From Labrys miyagiensis (GTDB lineage Bacteria > Pseudomonadota > Alphaproteobacteria > Rhizobiales > Labraceae), in assembly GCF_030160835.1 (NCBI RefSeq), contig NZ_BSPC01000023.1, forward strand, positions 142,330 through 206,329: 64,000 bases of DNA, given 5' to 3'. Position 1 is the first letter of the stretch, and each line of letters starts with the position of its first letter. Below, one piece after another: positions 8,524-17,753 of this stretch. The position numbers and the translations under genes were made by a program. Below the pieces are notes generated by a model. That model was not told the origin of the DNA. It worked only from the letters and a program-made list of their open reading frames with translations, and did not search any database.

Positions 8524-9273
8524 ATGGACAGGCTCAAAGGCAAACGCGCGCTCATCACCGGCGGCACCAGCGGCATCGGCCTCGAAACCGCCCGCCAGTT
8601 TATCCAGGAAGGCGCCCGCGTGGCGGTAACCGGCACCAATCCCGAGACGCTGGCGGCGGCTCGCAAGGCCCTCGGCGAAGGCGCCCTCGTCATCAAGGCG
8701 GACGCTTCGGACGTCGCCGGCCAGAAGGAGGTGGCGGAGGCCGTCAGGCAGGCCTTCGGCGGGCTCGACATCCTGTTCGTCAATGCCGGCATCGCCCTGC
8801 TCAAACCGATCGAGGCCTGGACGGAGGCCGACTATGACCGCGTCTTCGCAATCAATGTGAAAGGCCCCTACTTCCTCATCCAGGCCCTGATGCCGCTCCT
8901 CGCCAATCCTGCCTCGATCGTGCTGAACACCTCCGTGAACGCCCATATCGGCATGCCGAACTCCAGCGTCTACGCGGCCTCCAAGGCGGCGCTGCAATCG
9001 CTGATCCGCACCCTCTCGGGCGAGCTCATCGGCCGTGGCATCCGCCTCAACGCCGTCAGCCCCGGCCCAATCTCAACGCCGCTGTACAGCAAGCTCGGCT
9101 TCTCGGAAACAGAGCTGAAGGGTGTCGCCGAAAGCATCAAGGGCCTGGTGCCCGCCGGGCGCTTCGGCGAGCCGAGCGAGATCGCCAAGGCCGTGGTCTT
9201 CCTTGCCTCGGACGAGGCGGCCTACACGGTCGGCAGCGAGATCATGATCGATGGCGGCATGGGCACGCTGTAG
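8524..9273 (+). CDS. SDR family NAD(P)-dependent oxidoreductase
   Basis: The 249-residue classical short-chain dehydrogenase has the cofactor motif TGGTSGIG (residues 12-19), NAG (about residue 87), a Ser-Tyr-Lys active site (N-T-S.., YAASK, about residue 152) and the terminal FLASDEAAYTVGSEIMIDGG. An AAAGGA ribosome site precedes the ATG. It is divergent from the LysR gene, its likely regulator. The substrate is not predictable; relatives reduce small carbonyl compounds or quinones. Confidence 0.9.
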   Translation: MDRLKGKRALITGGTSGIGLETARQFIQEGARVAVTGTNPETLAAARKALGEGALVIKADASDVAGQKEVAEAVRQAFGGLDILFVNAGIALLKPIEAWTEADYDRVFAINVKGPYFLIQALMPLLANPASIVLNTSVNAHIGMPNSSVYAASKAALQSLIRTLSGELIGRGIRLNAVSPGPISTPLYSKLGFSETELKGVAESIKGLVPAGRFGEPSEIAKAVVFLASDEAAYTVGSEIMIDGGMGTL

Positions 9274-9294
9274 GAGACTGGCATCATTTCCTCG

Positions 9295-9319
9295 CAGGCC
9301 CGGCGCTCTCCCGGGCCTG
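9295..9319 (+). terminator. Hairpin after SDR gene
   Basis: Arms CAGGCCCGG (9295-9303) and CCGGGCCTG (9311-9319) form a nine-pair GC-rich stem 22 bases after the SDR stop. The following sequence, TGCTCTTTC, is only moderately U-rich, so termination is likely but not certain. Confidence 0.6.
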
Positions 9320-9520
9320 TGCTCTTTCATCCTCTTGCACGCTGCTATTGTCGGCTTGTATGGTAGTTCTCCAGCAAACGGCTTTCGGTTTGGAAAGCAA
9401 TTTGCCCCAAGTATTTTCCTTTCAAAAAGACGCTGTTTCCTTATTGAAAATCCTTTTGCAAAGGCAAAGGCGGCCGCTATATTCGACTGAATACCACCCA
9501 TAAAATCGCATAGGGAGCGA

Positions 9521-10954
9521 ATGATGAGCCACAATCTGCAGTTCTATATCGATGGAGCCTGGGTCGATCCGGTGGTGCCGAAGGTGCTGGACGTGATCGA
9601 TCCTTCCAACGAAGATGCCTTCGCCCAGATCTCGCTCGGCTCCAAGGCCGATGTCGACAAGGCCGTCGCCGCCGCGCGCCGCGCCTTCGAAACCTTCGGC
9701 TTCACCTCGCGCGAAGAGCGCCTCGACCTCCTCAACCGCATCATCGAGATCTACAAGAAGCGCAGCCAGGACCTTGCCCTCGCGGTTTCGCGCGAAATGG
9801 GCGCGCCGCGCCAGTTCGCGCTGGATTCGCAGGTCGGCGTCGGTCTCGCCCATCTCCAGAAGATGGCCGAAGTGCTCAAATCCTTCCAGTTCCAGCACGC
9901 CAAGGGCACCTCGGTGGTGGTGAAGGAGCCGATCGGCGTCGTCGGCCTGATCACCCCGTGGAACTGGCCGCTCAACCAGATCACCTGCAAGGTCGCCCCT
10001 GCCCTTGCCGCCGGCTGCGCCATGGTGCTAAAGCCCAGCGAGATCGCCCCGCTCGATGCCATCATCTTCGCCGAGATCATGGACGAGGCCGGTACGCCGA
10101 AGGGCGTGTTCAACCTCATCAACGGCGACGGCCCCACGGTCGGCGAGGCCCTTTCCGCCCATCCCGGCATCGACATGATGTCCTTCACCGGTTCCACCCG
10201 CGCCGGCATCATGGTGGCCAAGGCCGCCGCGGATACCGTCAAGCGCGTGCATCAGGAACTCGGCGGCAAGTCGGCCAACATCCTGTTCCCTGATGTGGAC
10301 CTCGCCGATGCCGTGCCGAAGGGCGTCAGGGGCTGCTTCGGCAACAGCGGCCAGTCCTGCAACGCGCCCACCCGCATGTTCGTGCCGCGCGAGCATCATG
10401 ACAAGGCAGCCGAGCTCGCCAAGACGGCGGCCGAGAAGTTCGTGGTCGGCGCGGCCGACGCCTCCGGCACCAATCTCGGCCCGGTGGTCAGCCAGATCCA
10501 GTATGACAAGATCCAGGGCCTGATCGAAAGCGGCATCGCCGAGGGCGCCACTCTCGTCACCGGTGGCCCCGGCCGTCCTGCCGATCTCAACCGCGGCTAT
10601 TATGTGCGCCCTACCGTCTTCGCCAATGTGACGTCGGACATGCGCATCGCCCGCGAGGAGATCTTCGGCCCGGTGCTCTCCATCCTGCCCTATGACAGCG
10701 TGGAAGAGGCCATCGATCAGGCCAACGACACCGTCTACGGTCTTGCCTCCTATCTGCAGACCAAGGACCTCGACAAGGCCCGCGCGGTCGCCCGGCGCAT
10801 GCGCACCGGCAATGTCCATATCAACTATCCGGCCTGGGAGGCCGGCATGCCCTTCGGCGGCTACAAGCAGTCCGGCAATGGCCGCGAATATGCCGAATAC
10901 GGGCTGGAGGACTTCCTGGAGACCAAGGGTATCCTCGGTTACGAGGCGGCCTGA
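9521..10954 (+). CDS. Aldehyde dehydrogenase family protein
   Basis: The 477-residue NAD(P)+-dependent aldehyde dehydrogenase contains the oxyanion-site motif GLITPWNWPLNQI, nucleotide-binding MSFTGSTRAG, catalytic Glu in HQELGGKSANI and catalytic Cys in GNSGQSCNAPTRM. It aligns end to end with soluble family members; the specific aldehyde is unknown. AGGGAGCG precedes the start, and two tandem ATGs (9521, 9524) are possible. The gene is a single cistron: 247 bases lie upstream and a strong terminator downstream. Confidence 0.92.
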   Translation: MMSHNLQFYIDGAWVDPVVPKVLDVIDPSNEDAFAQISLGSKADVDKAVAAARRAFETFGFTSREERLDLLNRIIEIYKKRSQDLALAVSREMGAPRQFALDSQVGVGLAHLQKMAEVLKSFQFQHAKGTSVVVKEPIGVVGLITPWNWPLNQITCKVAPALAAGCAMVLKPSEIAPLDAIIFAEIMDEAGTPKGVFNLINGDGPTVGEALSAHPGIDMMSFTGSTRAGIMVAKAAADTVKRVHQELGGKSANILFPDVDLADAVPKGVRGCFGNSGQSCNAPTRMFVPREHHDKAAELAKTAAEKFVVGAADASGTNLGPVVSQIQYDKIQGLIESGIAEGATLVTGGPGRPADLNRGYYVRPTVFANVTSDMRIAREEIFGPVLSILPYDSVEEAIDQANDTVYGLASYLQTKDLDKARAVARRMRTGNVHINYPAWEAGMPFGGYKQSGNGREYAEYGLEDFLETKGILGYEAA

Positions 10955-11009
10955 CCGACTCCGTCGCGCGCAGTCAATCGCGCTTTACATCTTGCATGCA
11001 ATTGGAAGA

Positions 11010-11031
11010 GGCCGGGTTTTCCCGGCCTTTT
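11010..11031 (+). terminator. Rho-independent terminator after aldehyde dehydrogenase
   Basis: GGCCGGG (11010-11016), loop TTTT, CCCGGCC (11021-11027) then TTTTCC gives a strong stem with a U tract, 56 bases after the stop codon. Confidence 0.85.
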
Positions 11032-11188
11032 CCTGTTTGGCGGAGCCTGAACGGATTGGCTCGCCGGAGCCTGATCGGCCTGTCGCCGATGACAAAAGCA
11101 GTTCCACGGCATTGATCGATAGCGTAAGCGGGATCAGGCGTGTTGCGCGGGCAGCGCGCGATTGATTTGACCTGAAAGGACTGCAGCC

Positions 11189-11902
11189 TTGCGCATCGTT
11201 TTTCGCTGCGATCCGCATCTGGCGGATTATCTGCAACGGCCAATGCCTGCGCGTGGCATTCTGCCCGATTGGCTGCGGTCGATGCCGGCCAAGGCCTTTT
11301 CAGAGGTCCATGGTCGCGAAATCCGCACAGTCAAGCAATGCCCGCCCTTCGTCGACGCCATGGCACATGGTTTCGTCATCCCGCTTCCCTGCGATGTCAG
11401 CGTCGAGAACGGCGTCTTTTCCTGGGACTGGCGCATTCCCGAACCCGCAACCAGGGGGCATCCGCGCGCGCCCTTGAGTTTCCATGTTCCCGAGCAACTG
11501 GTGGGAGCGCCCTTTGCCGACGGCCAGGCTGCTCTCAAATTCAACAGCTTCTGGACGATCGAGCTTGAGGAGGGTTGGTCGCTGCTGGCCGTTCACCCCA
11601 TCAATCGCGACGATCTGCCGTTCCGATTGATTACAGGGTTGGTCGATTCGGACCGGTTTCACGATGGCGGCATCAATTTTCCGGCTGTATGGACCGACCG
11701 GGCGTTCAACGGCGTTCTGCCCAGAGGGACACCGGTCGCGCAATGCCTGATTGTGCCGAGAGAGCAGCCCGATCTCGTCTTCGAGCAACTCGAAGGCCCT
11801 GCGAAAACTGCCTATGAATCAACCGTTGCCGAGGTCCTCGCCCAACCGGGCATCTACAGAAAGCGCTTTCGCGCCAAGCGCCGGCGTTCATCCGCCGAGT
11901 GA
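11189..11902 (+). CDS. DUF6065-like hypothetical protein
   Basis: The 237-residue soluble protein begins IVFRCDPHLADYLQRPMPARG and contains VKQCPPFVDAMAHGFVIPLP and FSWDWRIP. I recognise this layout as resembling DUF6065, whose function is not known. There is no signal peptide or membrane segment. The start is TTG at 11189, supported by GAAAGGA eight bases upstream; no ATG fits better. Its end overlaps the convergent TPR gene by 15 bases. DUF6065 proteins often occur near TPR and 2-oxoglutarate oxygenase genes, which suits this neighbour, but no reaction can be assigned. Confidence 0.6.
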   Translation: MRIVFRCDPHLADYLQRPMPARGILPDWLRSMPAKAFSEVHGREIRTVKQCPPFVDAMAHGFVIPLPCDVSVENGVFSWDWRIPEPATRGHPRAPLSFHVPEQLVGAPFADGQAALKFNSFWTIELEEGWSLLAVHPINRDDLPFRLITGLVDSDRFHDGGINFPAVWTDRAFNGVLPRGTPVAQCLIVPREQPDLVFEQLEGPAKTAYESTVAEVLAQPGIYRKRFRAKRRRSSAE

Positions 11903-12790
11903 GTGCCGCAGCGCCTCGCGATCCAGCCAGAGCCGACCGGTCTGCGCCGATGTCAGCGCCATGGCGATCATGCCGAGGGTCGCAGGTTTCTGCTTGTAGG
12001 CGGTACCGTAGGCGATCATTGCGGCATCCATGTCGCCCTCTTCCTGCAGCTGAATCGCAAGGTTGACTGCGGCTTCGGCGAAATCCGGGCGGATGGAGAG
12101 AGCCTTGCGATAGGCCGCGATCGCACCTTTTCGATCCTTCAGGTCCTCCCGGGCGGTTGCGAGATCGAACCACACAGAAGCAGGCGCCTTTGCGTTCGCA
12201 GCATCGGTGAGCCAGCGAACGGCCTCTTCAATCTCGCCGCCTTCCCACAGCAGCCGGCCCAGCCGGGCCTTGGCTTCCGCGGAACGGACATCAGCAGCAA
12301 GGACGGCTCGCCAGGCGGCGACGGCCCCCTTGTCACGGAGGGCGGTCAACAGGCGCGCATGTTCGAGCAAGGTCTCCGGCGTCCGTCCAAGCGCGAGCGC
12401 CTGCTCGCAGTGCTGGAGTGCCGCAGGCAGGTTGCCGCCGGCGCGGAAGATCTTAGCCGCGAGCAAATGGCGCGGGAGCGTGACCGCCTGCCCGGCGAGC
12501 GCCGTGAGGATGGCTGTCTCTGCCGCCGCAAGCTCGCCCCTGGCGAAGCTGATGGTGGCCATCAGATGGTTGAGTGCCGGATCGCGCGGTGCGGTGCGAA
12601 GTCCCGCGGCGCATAACCGCCAGGCTTCCTCCGACCGGCCGGCATTGAAAGCTGCGACGGCGCGGCGGAGGATTTCGATATCAGCGCTTCCAGATTGCCC
12701 GCCTATTGCCATGAGGATGCCTGCCTCGCACCGGGAAGCGGCCTTACCGGGCCGACTACTCCGCAGCCGGACGGCCTCGAGAAGAGACAT
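11888..12790 (-). CDS. Tetratricopeptide repeat protein
   Basis: The 300-residue helical protein is built of TPR-like units: ALNHLMATISFARGELAAAE, HLLAAKIFRAGGNLPAALQH, VWFDLATAREDLKDRKGAIA, AEAAVNLAIQLQEEGDMDAA. There is no signal peptide. It probably acts as a protein-binding scaffold; no partner is evident beyond the convergent DUF6065-like gene. GGAG seven bases before the ATG at 12790 supports this start, and an alternative ATG is at 12712. The last codons overlap the neighbour on the other strand. Confidence 0.75.
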   Translation of the reverse strand: MSLLEAVRLRSSRPGKAASRCEAGILMAIGGQSGSADIEILRRAVAAFNAGRSEEAWRLCAAGLRTAPRDPALNHLMATISFARGELAAAETAILTALAGQAVTLPRHLLAAKIFRAGGNLPAALQHCEQALALGRTPETLLEHARLLTALRDKGAVAAWRAVLAADVRSAEAKARLGRLLWEGGEIEEAVRWLTDAANAKAPASVWFDLATAREDLKDRKGAIAAYRKALSIRPDFAEAAVNLAIQLQEEGDMDAAMIAYGTAYKQKPATLGMIAMALTSAQTGRLWLDREALRHSLGG

Positions 12791-12809
12791 CGCCCAGCTC
12801 CAAACGATA

Positions 12810-12829
12810 GGGCCGGGTTACCCCGACCC
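12810..12829 (-). terminator. Hairpin downstream of glpV
   Basis: On the minus strand GGGTCGGG and CCCGGCCC pair around a four-base loop, about 20 bases after the glpV stop. There is no clear U tract, so this may only stabilise the mRNA 3' end. Confidence 0.4.
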
Positions 12830-12849
12830 TCTCTCTTCGTATGCAGATA

Positions 12850-14595
12850 TCACTTCTTGGGCGGACTTGCCGGCCAGGACTTGATCAGCGCGTCATAGTC
12901 GATGGTCTCGCCCTTGGGCTTCTCGTTGTCGAGCACGGGTTGGGGCGCGATGGTGCCGTTCTTCTTGGCTTCCTCGACCCAATGCTCCAACGAGGTCTTC
13001 GGGTTCAGCTTGGGACCGCATTTGCCCTGGACGCCCGATTTCTCGAGGCGCGCCATGACGGCGTCCTGCGCAGCGGCGAGGCCGTCCATCGCCTGCTGCG
13101 GCGTCTTGGCGCCCGAGGCGGCGTCACCGATGTTCTGCCACCACAACTGCGCCAGCTTGGGATAATCGGGCACGTTGTTGCCGGTCGGGGTCCACTGGAC
13201 GCGGGCCGGGGAGCGGTAGAACTCGATCAGGCCCCCGAGTTGAGGCGCCCGTTCGGTGAAGCTCTTGTCCCAGATATCGCTTTCGCGGACGAAGGTCAGG
13301 CCGACATGGCTCTTCTTCAGCGAAACGGACTTGGACGTGATGAACTGCAGATAGAGCCAGGCAGCCTTGCGGCGATCAGCCGGGGTCGACTTCAAGAGCG
13401 TCGCGGAACCGACGTCCTGATAGCCAAGCTTCATGCCATCCTTCCAGTAGGCGCCATGCGGCGAGGGTGCCATGCGCCATTTCGGCGTGCCGTCTGCGTT
13501 CATGACGGCGATGCCGGGCTTCACCATGTCGGCGGTAAAGGCGGTATACCAGAAGACCTGCTGGGCGATATTGCCCTGCGCGGGCACGGGTCCGGATTCG
13601 GAGAAGGTCATGCCCTGCGCATTCGGCGGCGCATATTTCTTCAGCCATTCCAGATATTTGGTGATGGAGTAAACCGCCGCCGGACCATTGACGTCGCCAC
13701 CGCGCGCCACGTCCGAGCCGACCGGGTTGCATCCTTCCATGCGGATGCCCCATTCGTCGACAGGCAGGCCGTTCGGCAGACCCTTATCGCCATTGCCGGC
13801 CATGGACAGCCAGGCGTCGGTGAAGCGCCAGCCAAGCGACGGGTCCTTCTTGCCATAGTCCATATGGCCAAAAACCTTGACGCCGTCGATGGTGCCGACA
13901 TCGTTGGTGAAGAAGTCCGCGATGTCTTCATAGGCGGACCAGTTCACAGGCACGCCGAGCTCATAGCCATATTTGGCCTTGAACTTGGCCTTGTAGTCCG
14001 GATTCTGGAACCAATCGTACCGGAACCAGTAGAGGTTCGCGAATTGCTGGTCGGGCAATTGGTAGAGATGGCCGTTCGGCGCCGTGGTGAAGGACTTGCC
14101 GATGTAGTCATCGATATCGATGCCGGGATTGGTGACATCCTTGCCCTCACCGGCCATGTATTCCGTCAGGTCGACGGCCTGGCCATAGCGGAAATGCGTG
14201 CCGATGAAATCGGAGTCGTTGATCCAGCCATCATAGATGTTCTTGCCGGACTGCATCTGGGTCTGGATCTTCTCGACGACGTCGCCTTCTTGGATGACAT
14301 CGTGATGGACCTTGATGCCCGTGATCTCCTCGAAGGCCTTGGCCAGGGTCTTCGATTCATAGGCGTGGGTGGTCAGGGTCTCGGAGACGACGTTGATCTC
14401 CATGCCCTTGAACGGCTCGGCGGCCTTGGAGAACCACTGCAGTTCCTTGGTCTGGTCTTCCTGCGAAAGCGTGGAAGGCTGGAACTCCGGCAGCCACTTC
14501 TTGATCGCCGCGTCATCGGCGAATGCCGGGACGGAACTCAGGATCAGTGCGAGCGCAACGGCAGCCAAGCCGGTGCGCCTTGTCGATGAGCGCAT
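12850..14595 (-). CDS. glpV: Glycerol ABC transporter substrate-binding protein
   Basis: The 581-residue periplasmic binding protein has a signal peptide ending LALILSSVPAFADD (residues 11-28 region). It is much longer than the usual 400-residue sugar binder, which is typical of GlpV in the rhizobial glycerol system. It is the last gene of glpSTPQUV, next to glpR, glpD and glpK, which fixes glycerol as the likely ligand. The ATG at 14595 is preferred over 14622 because GGGGAGGAAAG lies just upstream and the signal peptide then has normal length. Confidence 0.9.
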   Translation of the reverse strand: MRSSTRRTGLAAVALALILSSVPAFADDAAIKKWLPEFQPSTLSQEDQTKELQWFSKAAEPFKGMEINVVSETLTTHAYESKTLAKAFEEITGIKVHHDVIQEGDVVEKIQTQMQSGKNIYDGWINDSDFIGTHFRYGQAVDLTEYMAGEGKDVTNPGIDIDDYIGKSFTTAPNGHLYQLPDQQFANLYWFRYDWFQNPDYKAKFKAKYGYELGVPVNWSAYEDIADFFTNDVGTIDGVKVFGHMDYGKKDPSLGWRFTDAWLSMAGNGDKGLPNGLPVDEWGIRMEGCNPVGSDVARGGDVNGPAAVYSITKYLEWLKKYAPPNAQGMTFSESGPVPAQGNIAQQVFWYTAFTADMVKPGIAVMNADGTPKWRMAPSPHGAYWKDGMKLGYQDVGSATLLKSTPADRRKAAWLYLQFITSKSVSLKKSHVGLTFVRESDIWDKSFTERAPQLGGLIEFYRSPARVQWTPTGNNVPDYPKLAQLWWQNIGDAASGAKTPQQAMDGLAAAQDAVMARLEKSGVQGKCGPKLNPKTSLEHWVEEAKKNGTIAPQPVLDNEKPKGETIDYDALIKSWPASPPKK

Positions 14596-14645
14596 AGTCT
14601 TTCCTCCCCATAAAGCCAGCATGGCAGCCGGCGTTCCCTACTCCT

Positions 14646-14978
14646 CTAGACCGTCAGGAACACCCCTACGGCAAAGACGAGCGAAATGATCGAGGCCCAC
14701 CACAAATCCACCTCGGCCGGCGCGATCGCCAGCCAGATGACGTGGATGAAGGCGGCTCCCAGCAATGAAATGAACAGACGGTCGCCGCGCGTGGTGGCGA
14801 TGGTCAGGATACCGCGCCGCGGTGTCTCGGGACGGAATACCGCCAGCAGCGTGAAGATCACCAAAAGGAGCGCGATCGCGATGAAGAACAGCGCCACCTG
14901 CCAGGTCCAGGCCATCCAGGCATAGGAGTCCGGATCGCTGAGCCGGGTAAAAAGGGTGTTGAGCGTCTCCATGATCAC
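14646..14978 (-). CDS. glpU: DUF2160 small membrane protein of the glycerol transporter
   Basis: The 110-residue product has three or four hydrophobic segments (WQVALFFIAIALLLVIFTLL; LFISLLGAAFIHVIWLAIA; ASIISLVFAVGVFLTV). It occupies the glpU position between permease and binding protein in the rhizobial glycerol cluster. It is probably an accessory transporter component, with no proven biochemical role known to me. The reported start is GTG at 14978, overlapping the glpQ stop; an ATG at 14972 (METLNTL) is equally plausible. Confidence 0.85.
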   Translation of the reverse strand: MIMETLNTLFTRLSDPDSYAWMAWTWQVALFFIAIALLLVIFTLLAVFRPETPRRGILTIATTRGDRLFISLLGAAFIHVIWLAIAPAEVDLWWASIISLVFAVGVFLTV

Positions 14979-15772
14979 ACCCTCCCCAGGGCGAAGCCCT
15001 TGGCGATGTAGTTGCGCACGAACCAGATCACGATGGCTCCGGGAATGATGGTGAGCACGCCGGCCGCCGCCAGCAGACCCCAGTCCATGCCGGAAGCGGA
15101 GACAGTGCGGGTCATGGTCGCTGCGATCGGCTTCGCGTCGACGCTGGTCAGGGTGCGCGCCAGCAGCAGTTCCACCCAGGAGAACATGAAGCAGAAGAAA
15201 GCGGTGACACCGATGCCTGAGGCGATCAGAGGGATATAGATCTTGATGAAGAAGCGCGGGAAGGAATAGCCGTCGAGATAGGCCGTCTCATCGATCTCGC
15301 GCGGCACACCAGACATGAAGCCTTCGAGGATCCACACCGCCAGCGGCACGTTGAAGAGGCAATGGGCGAGCGCCACGGCCCAGGGCGTGTCGAACAGGCC
15401 GACCGCCGAATAGAGGTTGAAAAACGGCAGGGCAAACACCGCCGCAGGCGCCATGCGGTTGGACAACAGCCAGAAGAACAGGTGCTTGTCGCCGATAAAG
15501 CGGTAACGCGAGAAGGCGTAGGCCGCCGGCAGCGCCAGCGTGATCGATAGTACCGTGTTGATCACCACATAGGTCAGCGAGTTGATGTAGCCGGAATACC
15601 AGGACTCGTCGGTGAAGATCTTGACATAATTGTCGAAGTTCAGCGTCCGCGGGTAGAGCGTCATCGAGGAGACGATCTCCTCGTTCGTCTTCAGGCTCAT
15701 GTTCACCAGCCAATAGATCGGCAGCATGATAAAGAAGATATAGACGGCCATGATGGTGGAACGGCCCCTCAT
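14975..15772 (-). CDS. glpQ: Glycerol ABC transporter permease
   Basis: The 265-residue inner-membrane permease of the MalG type has six predicted helices and the cytoplasmic EAA loop SGVPREIDETAYLDGYSF, which docks to the ATPases. It pairs with the upstream GlpP permease. Its ATG overlaps the glpP stop by four bases and its stop overlaps glpU, so translation is coupled along the operon. It must not be confused with the periplasmic GlpQ phosphodiesterase of enteric bacteria. Confidence 0.9.
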   Translation of the reverse strand: MRGRSTIMAVYIFFIMLPIYWLVNMSLKTNEEIVSSMTLYPRTLNFDNYVKIFTDESWYSGYINSLTYVVINTVLSITLALPAAYAFSRYRFIGDKHLFFWLLSNRMAPAAVFALPFFNLYSAVGLFDTPWAVALAHCLFNVPLAVWILEGFMSGVPREIDETAYLDGYSFPRFFIKIYIPLIASGIGVTAFFCFMFSWVELLLARTLTSVDAKPIAATMTRTVSASGMDWGLLAAAGVLTIIPGAIVIWFVRNYIAKGFALGRV

Positions 15773-16662
15773 GACGGCTTCCTTTCCGCATCCACATTGA
15801 CCATGATCGTGTAGAACACCCAGCAGACGCCGAGGATAATCAGGTTGTAGACCAGCGACAGCGCCGCGGCCTTACCGAGATCGAACTGACCGAGGGCAAA
15901 CTTCACCAGCTCGATGGAGATGAAGGTGGTGGAATTGCCCGGCCCGCCGCCGGTGACGACGAAGGGTTCGGTGTAGATCATGAAACTGTCCATGAAGCGC
16001 AGCAGCACGGCGATCAACAGCACGCGGCGCATCTTGGGCAGTTGGATGTTGACGAAGATCGCCCAGCGCGAGGCACCGTCGATGCGGGCGGCCTGGTAGT
16101 AGGCATCGGGGATGGAGACCAGGCCCGCATAGCACAACAGGGCCACCAGCGAGGTCCAGTGCCAGACGTCCATCACCACCACGGTGGCCCAGGCCGATAA
16201 GGGATCGCTGACATAGTTGAAGTCGAGGCCTAGCCAGTTGTTGAGCGCATAGCCGAACAGGCCAATATCCTCACGCGCGAAGATCTGCCAGATCGTGCCG
16301 ACCACGTTCCACGGAATCAGGAGCGGCAGGGCTATCGAGACCAGGCAAAAGGCGACGGCGATGCCCTTGCGCGGCATGCACAGCGCAACCAGGATGCCGA
16401 GCGGCACCTCGATCGCCAGGATGATGGCAGAGAACAGCAGGTTGCGCAGGAGGCTATCGCGGAAACGCCCGCCCAAATCCGTGGTGCCATCAAGCAATTC
16501 CTGGAACCAGCCGATGCCATTCCAGAAGAACTGGTTGTTGCCGAAGGTGTCCTGCACCGAATAGTTCACGACCGTCATCAATGGGATCACCGCCGAGAAG
16601 GCGACGATCAAGAGCACGGGCAGCACGAAGAACCAGGCACGATTGTTGATCGGCTTTTCCAT
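15769..16662 (-). CDS. glpP: Glycerol ABC transporter permease
   Basis: The 297-residue MalF-type permease begins with a hydrophobic helix (WFFVLPVLLIVAFSAVIPL), has a periplasmic loop, then the conserved EAA region LVSIPDAYYQAARIDGASRW. It forms the membrane channel with GlpQ. The start codon directly abuts the end of glpT (one-base overlap). The call rests on family sequence and the diagnostic neighbourhood of glpR, glpD and glpK. Confidence 0.9.
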   Translation of the reverse strand: MEKPINNRAWFFVLPVLLIVAFSAVIPLMTVVNYSVQDTFGNNQFFWNGIGWFQELLDGTTDLGGRFRDSLLRNLLFSAIILAIEVPLGILVALCMPRKGIAVAFCLVSIALPLLIPWNVVGTIWQIFAREDIGLFGYALNNWLGLDFNYVSDPLSAWATVVVMDVWHWTSLVALLCYAGLVSIPDAYYQAARIDGASRWAIFVNIQLPKMRRVLLIAVLLRFMDSFMIYTEPFVVTGGGPGNSTTFISIELVKFALGQFDLGKAAALSLVYNLIILGVCWVFYTIMVNVDAERKPS

Positions 16663-17744
16663 CAGGCAGCCTCCCCCTCGACGCGGACGCCGCCGGCATA
16701 GACATGGATGTTGCGAGCATCGAAGATCATGCCGGCTTCGGAACCGGCGAGTTCCAGCCCGTCCGGAGCCGTGATGATGATGGGAGTGCCACCAAGGTCG
16801 ACGCGCGCCATGCGGCGGGCGCCGAGATCGTCGATCCGCCTGACGCTGACGGGGAGCCCCTGCCCGGGTTCTGCCAGCAGCGCATGCTCGGGCCGAATGC
16901 CGACTTCGACATCCCCGGCCGGCAATCCGCGATAGGCCCGCTCCAGCGGAATAGTCACCGCGCCGGCCCGGGCCGAGCGACCCTCGACCGTGGCCTTGAT
17001 CAGGTTCATGCCGGGCGAACCGATGAAATAGCCGACGAAGGTGTGGGCCGGCTTTTCGAAAAGCTCGGCCGGCGAGCCCATCTGCACCACCGCGCCGTCA
17101 TGCATCACCACCACCGTATCGGCGAAGGTAAGCGCCTCGGTCTGGTCATGCGTGACATAGATCATGGTGATGTCGAGCTGGCGGTGCAGCGCCTTCAGCT
17201 TCGAACGCAGTTCCCATTTGAGCGCCGGGTCGATGACCGTGAGCGGCTCGTCGAACAGTACCGCGGCGACATCAGGGCGGACGAGGCCCCGGCCGAGCGA
17301 GATCTTCTGCTTGGCGTCCGCGGTCAACCCCCGCGCGCGCTTGTTGAGGTCCTTGTCGAGATCCAGCAGCGCAGCGATTTCACTGACCCTGCGGTCGATA
17401 TCCGGCCTCGCCATGCCGCGATTCTTCAGCGGGAAGGCGAGATTCTGCGCCACCGTCATGGTGTCGTAGATCACCGGGAACTGGAATACCTGGGCAATGT
17501 TGCGCTTTTCGGTCGGCAGGCGGGTCACATCGCGCCCGTCGAACAGCACCGCGCCCTCGCTCGGCGTCACCAGCCCTGAAATGATGTTGAGCAGCGTGGT
17601 CTTGCCGCAGCCCGAGGGGCCGAGCAGGGCATAGGCACCGCCCTGCTTCCAGACGTGATCGATCTTCTTGAGCGCGTAGTCGGAGGGCTGGGACGGCGTC
17701 GCCTTGTAGGAATGGGCGAGGGATTTCAGCGTGATCTCGGCCAT
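16662..17744 (-). CDS. glpT: Glycerol ABC transporter ATP-binding protein (degenerate signature)
   Basis: The 360-residue MalK-type ATPase has Walker A GPSGCGKTTLLN, Walker B VAAVLFDEP, switch His in VTHDQTEAL and a C-terminal TOBE/MOP-like domain. Its ABC signature is not LSGGQ but LTADAKQKISLGRGL, so one of the two ATP sites of a GlpS/GlpT heterodimer would be degenerate. The name follows the rhizobial glpSTPQUV scheme and is unrelated to the enteric GlpT antiporter. AGGAGAGG lies just before the ATG. It is nine bases downstream of glpS. Confidence 0.88.
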   Translation of the reverse strand: MAEITLKSLAHSYKATPSQPSDYALKKIDHVWKQGGAYALLGPSGCGKTTLLNIISGLVTPSEGAVLFDGRDVTRLPTEKRNIAQVFQFPVIYDTMTVAQNLAFPLKNRGMARPDIDRRVSEIAALLDLDKDLNKRARGLTADAKQKISLGRGLVRPDVAAVLFDEPLTVIDPALKWELRSKLKALHRQLDITMIYVTHDQTEALTFADTVVVMHDGAVVQMGSPAELFEKPAHTFVGYFIGSPGMNLIKATVEGRSARAGAVTIPLERAYRGLPAGDVEVGIRPEHALLAEPGQGLPVSVRRIDDLGARRMARVDLGGTPIIITAPDGLELAGSEAGMIFDARNIHVYAGGVRVEGEAA

Positions 17745-17753
17745 GATCCTCTC

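Noticed and set aside
12841-14589. 582-codon open frame antisense to glpV
   Set aside because: It is a shadow of a high-GC gene: no RBS or recognisable domain, while the minus strand encodes a clear binding protein with a signal peptide.
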